From Ctenopharyngodon idella (taxonomy: Eukaryota > Chordata > Actinopteri > Cypriniformes > Xenocyprididae): 64,000 bases of DNA. Position 1 is the first letter of the stretch; each line of letters opens with the position of its first letter. A model generated the notes under the pieces. That model searched no databases. It was not told the origin of the DNA and was given only the letters and a program-made list of their open reading frames with translations. Shown here piece by piece: positions 56,140 through 64,000 of the stretch. The DNA lies in the NCBI RefSeq assembly GCF_019924925.1, contig NC_067223.1, positions 19,433,343 to 19,497,342 of the forward strand, given 5' to 3'. Position numbers and translations under genes: made by a program.

Positions 56140-57460
56140 TTACTTCCATACCATTGCTTTTGGTTGGGTCAGTTCCTCAAAACTGGCAGAGGCAGTCTTT
56201 GCCCTGGTGATCTGCAGCATCTTATTTTTCGCAGCAGACTCCACCAGTTGCCAAAAAGCCAAGAAATGCTTGTATGAGGCAAACCTAAGAATAAAATTAT
56301 AGCTATGAGATATGGTCATAATCATAAACATAAATAACAGATAATGTTACATGTTTTTACATGCAGACCCACACAGTGATAGATGAAAGCAGTCAACATA
56401 TAGCCTACTGACAAACAGAAAAATGTTTAATGTAATTGCAACAACATTAGGAAACCAACCTGGTGTAAAAACGAATATTCTTGTCTGCTCCAGCAATGCA
56501 TTGTAACCCAAAATGGGACTGCAACTGTACAGTTTCTAGCTGATGTTGTACTTCGTCCACTTTATTCTTCAATTCCTCATAACTTATGGTCAGTTTACTT
56601 GCCATTGCTGATTTTGCTGGATTGATGGTAGTCATGAACAGGTGCCATTTTTGAGTTTTACCAAAGACTATAGATGTAGAAAGACGGTTCACTCCTATTA
56701 CTTGTGAATGGGAGAAACCCAATATGGCGGAATACATCCCACCTTCTAAGTAAAAGAGCCAATCGCTGATTGATAAAGTCATTGTGTCACTGCAGCTGCC
56801 GTTAGAAGCTCCAGTTCCCAGAGAAACCTGAGACTCGCGCTTAGGACTGCACATGCGCATTGGCTCGTCTAGCCTGAAGGTTTTTTCATTGCTATTTGAG
56901 CATAGGAAACAACATTCATGGGACAGTTCATGTCAGATGTTGTTGCTGATTTGAAATATGCTATTTAATTGTGAGTTTAGCAAAAGTTTTTGAGTTTTCA
57001 GGATTCCTCCATTCATATAGTTAGGACTTGGTCTTGGATCCCCCAAATAGCTGCCTGGAGGACTTGCAAATTTGGCTGCCGAGTGAACAGACTTTCCTTA
57101 AAAGGTTTCCTTGAAAAGTAATCTCCCAAACATTCACTCTCTGTGATCGTGATTCCATGCAAAATTAGAAGGGACAGTTCCCTTTTTAAGTTTCCTTAGT
57201 CCCTTAGTAGTCAAAATAAAATCATCACGTTGGAAATGTACACTACATACTCTAGTGTTTCTTGTAGGACTGAAATGGTCCCTGCGAATTTTGGCTAACC
57301 ACTGAGCCCGAACTTCAGAGTCAATCGGGAACAAATGAAAGCTTATCTTGCCGTTGTAACGAGATGAATTAGCACATTGAGGTACGCAGCAATGTAGTGA
57401 TGATCTTCTCTCCTGTCGCTGATAGATTAGTTTGTTATTTTTTACTTTAAAATCGCTCAT
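56140..57460 (-). CDS. THAP-domain protein with transposase-type coiled-coil/HTH region
   Basis: From ATG 57460 the first exon encodes a THAP zinc finger (C2CH): C-C-V-P-Q-C, F-P-I-D, W-L-A-K-I, C-S-V-H-F, L-K-K-G-T-V-P-S. Its 3' border is near 57134 but the exact donor is uncertain. Exons 56667-56460 and 56284-56140 join in frame (F-Y-T-R/F-A-S-Y). They encode E-E-L-K-N-K-V-D-E-V, a coiled coil, and I-R-F-Y-T-R-F-A-S-Y-K-H-F, the start of the helix-turn-helix in THAP-linked DDE_Tnp_4 transposases. It then stops at P-K-A-M-V-W-K. The nuclease is absent, so this is either a truncated transposase gene or a DNA-binding derivative. Confidence 0.6.
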
Positions 57461-57529
57461 ATTCGCTCTCTTCTCCTCTTCCCTCACAGTTTACAGGCGC
57501 CATCTTGTGAACCGAGCCCATAAACAACA

Positions 57530-57800
57530 TATTTGTTTGTTCCTCAGTATCTTCTTGTTTCACACTAAATGTTTCTTCAATCTTCATGTCTTCACTCTCC
57601 TCTTTAATAAACGCCATCTTTGTTTGTTCCTCAGTATCTTCATGTTTCACAGTGAATACTTCTTCAATCTTCATGTCTTCTTCACTCTCCTCTTTAATAA
57701 ACGCCATCTTTGTTTGTTCCTCAGTATCTTCTTGTTTCACTCTGAATGTTTCTTCGATCTTCATGCCTTCACTCTCCTCTTTGTTTGGACACTCTGTCAT
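57530..57800 (-). pseudogene. FiNZ first exon, rearranged at both ends
   Basis: Three acidic units (E-E-S-E-x, I-E-E-x-F, Q-E-D-T-E-E-Q-T) are open in one frame. The normal M-A-F-I-K start is deleted: the 5' untranslated GTGTCCAAACA is fused straight to AAGAGGAG, giving a new in-frame ATG (57800; M-T-E-C-P-N-K). At the 3' end the fourth unit breaks off after T-N-M-L at ~57530 with no donor and runs into the THAP-gene 5' region. It is unlikely to join to fingers. Confidence 0.65.
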
Positions 57801-58049
57801 GATTAAGATGAGAATTAACAGAAAGAAAAATTAACCCAAACTAAATCTCTAAACGGGGCTCAATCACCTCCCCAGTTCAGTAGTCAGCACACTGGAAAGG
57901 GAGTCAGTCAGAGTGAGAGTTAATAGCCTTAAACCTGATTATCTACATATTATTAAAAGAATGCAAATTACACAGACATTTAATATTTAGTTACCTATAA
58001 TTTGTATTTATAGCACTTGATTCATTTAACTTAGTTTCTCAGTTTCTCT

Positions 58050-58370
58050 CATCACTACTTTCCAGTGACCAAATTCGTGTTTATGATAAAACTCATTTAC
58101 GATATTGGGATTGAAATGAGACGCACCTTTTCTGTTACTCATGTGTAGATGAGCTTTACTGACAAAAACTAACGACCATTAATGTTATTATGTACAGCAT
58201 TACAGTTATATTCAATAATAAATTAATTTCACAGTTCGCTATAAATTGTCTGAATAGTCAATATGGAATTAAACACTTTCAAGTACAAACTTTTCCTCAA
58301 CCGAATCAGATGCAGGAGCGCGGTGCAGGCTTATGACATCACACCATCAGACCAAAATAAAAGTCTTTTC
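58050..58370 (-). promoter_or_regulatory. Duplicated promoter module, copy 4
   Basis: The reverse complement has TGATGTCATAAG near 58340, a TTGAGGAAAAG variant of the non-coding exon end near 58300, and TGAGTAACAGAAAAGGTGCGTC near 58125. It feeds the rearranged first exon at 57800. Confidence 0.5.
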
Positions 58371-58414
58371 CACAGGCTAAAATCATGGAAATGTTCATTT
58401 AGGAAACACATATG

Positions 58415-58449
<35 letters not shown>
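58415..58449. repeat. AT dinucleotide microsatellite
   Basis: About 17 AT repeats. Confidence 0.9.
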
Positions 58450-58454
<5 letters not shown>

Positions 58455-60190
58455 AAAAACTTTCGACCCCTTTTACAGATCCCAAAAGTGATCAATAACA
58501 CTGAGCTTTTTTAAGAGATTTATTAAATTTGATTAAAATTAAATTTGAGGGATTTAAAACAATGGATACAGTCTGTCTGAATGAAACACTAAAATTAAAA
58601 TGGTTAAAATAATTTCTTGTAAATGGTAATGAAAACTAGTTTACATTTAATCAGATTATCTTTATTAAAATGATCAGAATTTGTGCTGAAATGTGTCTAT
58701 AATAGATAACATACCTGTACCTGTTCAGTTTCTTCAATTGTCGGAAAATATCACATATTCGGTTGTTACTCCTCATTTACCCTTATCAAGAGTAAATGGT
58801 GTTCAGTTTCTAGATACAAGATTCAATAACCCGTTTGTTAGAACGTGTAGGAAACTTCAATCTTCAGCAGGATTGTTTATTGAGATCGTACTGTGTCGAG
58901 CTGCAGTCATCAGGTCTGACTAAAGCAGTGAAACATAGGAGTTTTATATACATTTTAGGAGGCCGTCCTTATAGGTGAAGACAAAGCACTCAATCACAAC
59001 CTTAAAGTATGCAAAGGATGTAAGCAGTTATAATAAGTTTCACCAGCTCTAATTCAATCAGCATAACTACAGCACTCGTTATCATAGAGATCAGGGAAAG
59101 TCACACCTCAGGTGTTGCATTCACACTTAACTCAGGTGTTGATGATCATGAACTGAATTAAAGGAATGAGGCAGAAGCACCAAGAGCATCACAGACAAAA
59201 GGTGAAAAGCTGCACTTACCATGAATTATATTTGTGTTCACACATAGCTAAAGCAAAAGAGAGTAATTTAAACATTTTAATTGGCATTCATCCTTCTGCT
59301 GACTTTCTATGGCTATTATTTAATTTGGACCAAAAGAGTAGTTATATTGAAACAACTGATCATCTTTTAATGTCCAATCATAAATAGAGTTTTCAAGAAG
59401 GTTATTAAATGGTTTAATAAATCTATCTATAGAAAATAAATGTATTATTTGGAGAAAACAAATAGTGATAATGCAGTTAATCACATTAATTGCATTAATC
59501 ATTTAATTCTGTACTAAAATTTTGTTTATTTTCCCCAAATAAATGATTGTGTTCCCTTTTGTCACTACCAAAACAATGACATGTTTCAGTAGTGACAATT
59601 TTAGATACTTTTTGAGTTTAGCTCAAAATGCTAATCAGCACATGGTTAGCTAGCACAGTTCTGAACAGTTGTACACGCATAAAAACTAAATTTTATGGAA
59701 TAACATCCAAAAAAGTTTGCTTAATTGCAGAAAAAAGGTGTTTGGTAGTGATGTTTTCAGTTTGGTTTTCAGACTTTTGAACACATTTACCTCAAAATGA
59801 TGGTACCTATCTACTATGAAAGAGAGGCTATGAGAGAGAGGGACACAGGAATATTTCCTGATCAAAAATGTAGAGGTGTAGTCAATGGATTAAAACATAG
59901 ACCATTTTGGTAGTTACATGAAAATGCAGGACACATGAATTTTAATGATTTAAAAATACAATTAAAAAATTTTTTTTTTAAATTTCACTTAAAAAAAAAA
60001 TACAAACAAAAAATATAACAACAATGGAAAAAATGCAAAAATTATTTCAATATCATTTTCACAAGTTGAAATCAAATATTAATGAATGTTATTTATTTTG
60101 AGGAAAGCGCATCCACACAAGTAACAGAAAATGTTTTTTTTATTTTGCTCTCTATATCGTTAATAAATATATATTTATTATATATATAAT
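58450..60190. other. Gene-free stretch
   Basis: AT-rich sequence with short open frames of no recognisable homology and no terminal repeats. Confidence 0.4.
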
Positions 60191-60199
60191 ATATACATG

Positions 60200-60620
60200 C
60201 ATACTGTGCGAATTTGTAATTTTAGCGTGTGAACGGGACTTTTATTTTAGTCTAACAATATGACGTCATAAAGCTGCGCCGCGATCCTGCATTTGTTGTG
60301 ATTCGGCTGAAGAAAGGTTTGTGTTTTTAAAAATGTAGGTATTTACATCGATATAAACAGTTCAATCAATTTTATAGTTCGTACAACCAATTCAAAATTA
60401 TTCGTTTATCATTGAAAGTAACACTGTAATATTTCGCTCCCTATATCGTGGATAAGTTCCTCATAAACATGAATTAGGCACTGTCAAATAGTGATGGAGA
60501 AACGGAGCTTTCAAAACTCCGAGTCAATTGAACCAAATGATCTGAAAAAATGATTCACTGATTCGAATCGCTCGAATGGCTGATGAGACCTGCTGGTCAA
60601 AACATTGTAAATGCAACGAG
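60200..60620 (+). promoter_or_regulatory. Duplicated promoter module, copy 5, with perfect CRE
   Basis: Same ordered blocks as copy 1, and the only copy with a perfect palindromic TGACGTCA (60261-60268). The non-coding exon ends GGCTGAAGAAAG at 60316 before a GTTTGT donor. It lies 0.35-0.75 kb upstream of the coding exon at 60970. Confidence 0.6.
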
Positions 60621-60969
60621 AATATAAATGTGTAACAGCTTATACAAACCAACTGCGAATGTTTTCACGAGAGTATAATCTATTATATAATACTCTCATT
60701 ATGAAATACCAAATATAAATCATAATTAAATATTTAATATCTGTGTATTCTAATTTTCAAATTAGGTAATTTAAGACCATTAACTCTCACTCTGACTGAC
60801 TCTCTTACTAGTGCACTTACTACTGAACTAGGGACTCAGAGATTTAGTTTAGATTTATTTTTCTTTCTGTTAATTATTGTCATCTTAATCATCAAAAATC
60901 TTCATCACATTGTTTAAACACAGAAAAACTTCCGGTGAAGCGACAGAGATCCACGTGACACTTATAAAG

Positions 60970-61054
60970 ATGGAGTTAATTAAAGAAGAGAGTGAAGACA
61001 TTACGATTGAAGAAACATTCAGTGTGAAACAAGAAGATACTGAGGAACAAACAG
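60970..61054 (+). CDS. FiNZ first coding exon, single unit; finger exon beyond the window
   Basis: ATG 60970 opens M-E-L-I-K-E-E-S-E-D, continues I-E-E-T-F and V-K-Q-E-D-T-E-E-Q-T, and ends ...ACA-G at a GTTGGT donor. It is 85 nt, identical in length and phase to gene C exon 1. No finger exon follows on this strand up to 64000, so the rest of the gene lies off-window or is missing. Confidence 0.75.
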
Positions 61055-61204
61055 GTTGGTTTCATTCTGAAAGCTGAACTCAGTAATTTGATCCTTATTA
61101 AAATGCCCCTCTAGAGAAATGAATATTTAATTGAAGTGATTTTATTTGACATGGAGTGGGTCGCCTAATGTTGTCAGAGATCACATGACCAGACAAATAC
61201 TAAT

Positions 61205-61252
61205 ACTGCCTAAACCCAATACTGCTTAAACCCAATATCGCTTAAACCCAAT
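61205..61252. repeat. Three 16-bp tandem units
   Basis: Unit close to ACTGCTTAAACCCAAT, repeated three times with one or two changes each. Confidence 0.85.
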
Positions 61253-62025
61253 ATCAACTTCTGAATTGAAAATAATGAAAGCCATTCATTTCTTTCACTT
61301 AATGCAATTAACAAAATTATTTATTTTTTCATAAAGCAAACCATAAAAATGTAAGTGATCCATGTTACATATGTTGTCTTCAAACGCTCTCTGTATCAAA
61401 CTAGTGTCTTGTAAACACCAGTTTGTTTCCAGGTGGATTTTTTTGAAAACGTTTGTGTCCTTCACTGCTGGAAATACTATCTTTAAAAAAGAAAACATTT
61501 GTTTGGGAGTGGGAGAGTCATCAATAAATGTCTATATCTATAAAAGCTAAAAAACATTCAGAGAATCATAAAATTAAGAGGGTGAAAAACAAACAAAACA
61601 AAATGTCATATTAATTAATGAACAGACATGGTAGTAAATATTCATTGAATCAAGCAATATTGAAGTCATGTGTCAAAAAACGCCAGCTTACTAATAAAAT
61701 AATAGAACATTTCTTCTGCTGACACAACTTAATAGGAATGTTGTAGTTAAAACCACCTAAATCGAGACCAAGATGAGAATGTGTTGAGACCAAGACGAAA
61801 CAGTCAAGACCAGACCAGCACTCCTCAAATTAATCTAAAATATCCATATCTAATGTCTGATAAATGTCTTATATTTAATCAATAAATACAATTAGAATAA
61901 TAGAGCTGTTACCAATCAAATCACTAACAATAAAATTAATTTTTGGTCTTGACCGCTCTTGAGATAAAATCCTGAGTCCTCTTAGTCTAAAACCGAGACA
62001 AGACCAAGACCTTCAAAAATTAAAA

Positions 62026-62093
62026 AATAATAAATCTTGTGTGACTTCTAAACTGTAGCAACAGTTTTTGGAAGTCACACAAGATTTATTATT
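62026..62093. repeat. 68-nt hairpin with a perfect 23-bp stem
   Basis: The arms 62026-62048 and 62071-62093 are exact reverse complements (outer AATAATAAATCTTGTG, inner GACTTC). The remaining 22 nt pair again (AAACTGT with ACAGTTT), leaving a four-base loop. The size and shape are those of a microRNA precursor or a tiny MITE. Confidence 0.8.
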
Positions 62094-62269
62094 AAGTTTT
62101 CTTGCTTTATTACAAATGTAATAACTTACATAAAAAAAATATATACTTTAAAGCTCAAAACAAACACACAAGACAACAAGAACACTGTTGAATTATTTTC
62201 TAGTTAGTTTTTAGTTTGCAACATTACTGTAGACAGTCCTGCCAAGGTACAAGACACTGTTGTGTGAGG

Positions 62270-62720
62270 AAAAAAATCACTTTAGGTCATTCCTCACTGT
62301 GACTACAGCCCGGGATGCTAGTGCACTTCACATTCTTCTGGGTGTAACCAAGTTGTTGTCCCCAGACGCAAGCCTTCTCCATTCTCCTGGCATGTCCCCC
62401 CATTGCTATGGTACTGCAAAATTTGGAGGAATGTACTTGGATGCAGGAGATGTTGCAGCATCTTTGAGGGTTAACATGTTGTGAAGAGCCTTCACAAGGC
62501 TTCACAACATCCACTTCTTTTCCAGGCTGAGACTCCATGCCAAAAGTGTTCTCGATGACTCGCCTGGCCCGTGTCCATAATTGTACACTTTACGGGCATC
62601 ATCCAAGTTGACACCTGTAAAACAAACAAGTGCACAGATTTGATATATTGTTGTAGACAAACACAACAACTCTTCTTCAGCATTCAGAAACTCCACGCGA
62701 GACGCCATGTTTTCAGTGTT
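62270..62720 (-). pseudogene. Harbinger-type transposase relic with internal deletion
   Basis: The minus strand starts with M-A-S-R-V-E-F-L-N-A-E-E-E, then after an intron-like GT it jumps to R-R-V-I-E-N-T-F-G, the segment around the catalytic Glu helix. H-N-M-L, Y-I-P-P-N-F and M-P-G-E-W-R-R follow in shifting frames. The catalytic Asp domains are deleted. The arrangement parallels the fragment at 42433-42973. Confidence 0.6.
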
Positions 62721-62779
62721 GTTCCGGCAAACTACTTCTTCACCGCTGCTTCCGAGGGTTTTAAGAACAGGTTCTAGAG

Positions 62780-63876
62780 AGTTGTTATATTGAGGCCTCC
62801 GCTCTTAGGAGCTGGGTATGAGCAATGGTGCTATGTCGTATGGCTCTCTATGTGCCACCTTGGCTATCTGTTCTTAAAGTGGATTTTTATTAGGTCTCCT
62901 CTTGCTTAAGAGAGTCATCTTGCTGAGGCCTCCGTTCCCTAGGGCTCCACCTGGATAGTAGTATCGAATGGTTAGGCTCTTTTTGAGCCTCTTTGGTAAG
63001 TGATCTTTAGTGTAGAACACTGTCTGTGAGCCTCCTTGGCAGAAACACCCTTAAGGTGTGTTCACACCAGACGCGAATGAAGCGTTAAGCACGAGTGATT
63101 TACATGTTAAGTCAATGCAAAGACGCGAATAGACATCCTGCGGCGCAATTCACGCGAATAGTGTTTCGGCCATTTGATGCGTGTAACGCAGTTGAAAAAT
63201 CTGAACTTTGGCGAAAATTTGCGCCGCATTAACCAATCAGGAGCTTGCTCTAGTAGTGACGCGATTACGACGTAGCGAGAGGCGGCAGAAATCCGAAACA
63301 ACAATGGAGGACAAAATCATCTTCGCTGTATGTGGATACCCGGAGCTGTACGATACATCTTCATACTTTTATAGAAACAGGAATAAAAAGGATCTTGCTT
63401 GGAAGAAAGTGAGTGAGGAGGTCGGACAATTTGGTAAGTTGTAAAAAACGCTCTTTACTCAATTTGAGCTATATATATATATATATTGAGACTACAAGCT
63501 AGCTAAAGCCGGCAAATTGAGCTTATTCGCCATATTTTACAACTACTTTCCCGCTGACGAGTTGATGTGTTTATTCAGAGGAAGTGTACAGAAACGAGAC
63601 TCGGGCCACCTGGCAGAAGCCCCTCTCACGATACGAATTTGCGTCTGTTGTGAAGTGAATTTCACGTGCGAATGAAGCGAGTAAACTCAAAATGTTCAGG
63701 CGTCCAACTACGCATGAATAGCGCGATTTATTCGCGCAAGTTGCGTCTGATGTGAACACCCCATTAGGGGAGCCTTGTTAGGTTTCCTCTCAATTTAGAG
63801 AGTTGTCATGCTAAGACCTCCGCTCCCAAGAGCTCCACATTAGATAACATGTCCAAGTTGTGTGGCTCCCTCTAAT
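62780..63876. repeat. Degenerate ~140-bp minisatellite, interrupted by a MITE
   Basis: The theme AGGCCTCCGCTC/TTCC, then AGGAGCT or AGGGCTCC, then a TGGCTC box recurs at ~62795, ~62931 and ~63811. A related GTTAGGTTTCCTCT/AGGTCTCCTCT half-unit occurs at ~62893 and ~63768. The array is split by the MADF MITE at 63054-63763. Confidence 0.6.
63054..63763 (+). mobile_element. Harbinger-type MITE carrying a MADF exon, copy 3
   Basis: Same ends and interior as 30037-30729, flanked by TTA (63051-63053 and 63764-63766). The MADF exon 63304-63433 is open for 43 codons plus one base and ends at a GTAAGT donor, differing from copy 1 by a few residues (C-G-Y-P, K-K-D, V-S-E-E). Confidence 0.88.
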
Positions 63877-64000
63877 GTCCGGAACACACCAAGCCGAGTC
63901 CCGACAAACTAGTGGCGACGAAAGCAGACTGCGGGGTTGGCTCACGTCGGCAGGGTCTGGGTCCAAAGTTGCCCTGACACACCAACGCTTGACACCCGAT
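63877..64000. mobile_element. Start of a second copy of the 50839 MITE (runs off the window)
   Basis: CCGGAACACACCAAGCCGA, then GCAGACTGCGGGGTTGGCTC and GGGTCCAAAGTTGCC match the reverse complement of the element at 50839-51218. The right end is beyond the window. Confidence 0.8.

Overview
The window looks like intergenic and accessory chromatin from a cyprinid teleost. The sequence is AT-rich, genes are split by GT/AG introns, and several C2H2 zinc-finger genes share a 5' exon of the type known from cyprinid fish (the FiNZ N-terminal module, named from memory). The repeat types seen (Tc1/mariner, Harbinger, hAT, TTAA foldback MITEs, L2/CR1-like LINE, Gypsy and DIRS-like remnants) are typical of fish. 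The species cannot be fixed from the sequence alone.

Layout. 0-5.5 kb: an hAT element with a perfect 8-bp target duplication, then a 14-finger zinc-finger exon (+). 5.5-11 kb: transposon debris (Gypsy integrase, LINE reverse transcriptase). 11.2-15.6 kb: a six-exon TRIM gene (RING, B-boxes, coiled coil, PRY-SPRY; +) broken by a 2-bp insertion in a CA run. 16-19.3 kb: a large palindrome and a dead Myb/SANT-like gene. 19.8-20.7 kb: a 7-finger exon (-) with a frameshifted tail. 22.3-25.6 kb: a Tc1-like element and a DIRS-like fragment. 25.9-28 kb: a promoter plus FiNZ first-exon module (+). 28.6-35.1 kb: an intact four-exon gene for a free-standing P2X7-type cytoplasmic ballast domain (+), whose 5.7-kb second intron is almost entirely transposons. 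35.6-37.1 kb: a Gypsy element lacking its polymerase. 37.9-41.1 kb: a complete two-exon FiNZ zinc-finger gene with 9 fingers (+). 41.7-45.3 kb: Harbinger, Tc1 and MITE remnants. 46.7-49.3 kb: a complete two-exon FiNZ zinc-finger gene with 10 fingers (-), followed by dead fingers. 50.8-53.2 kb: MITEs and an SGNH-hydrolase-like gene (-). 53.9-61.1 kb: three more FiNZ first-exon modules, a THAP-domain gene (-), and hAT and TTAA elements. 62-64 kb: a hairpin, a Harbinger transposase relic, a minisatellite and two MITEs.

How it fits together. The FiNZ zinc-finger genes make up a local cluster that has grown by duplicating two separable cassettes: the promoter with its acidic first exon (six copies) and the zinc-finger exon (four copies plus debris). 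All have phase-1 junctions, so any first exon can be joined in frame to any finger exon. Clusters of this kind are thought to evolve against transposons (family knowledge), which fits the dense and recent transposon load here. The P2X7-ballast gene sits inside the cluster and is the least expected intact gene in the window.
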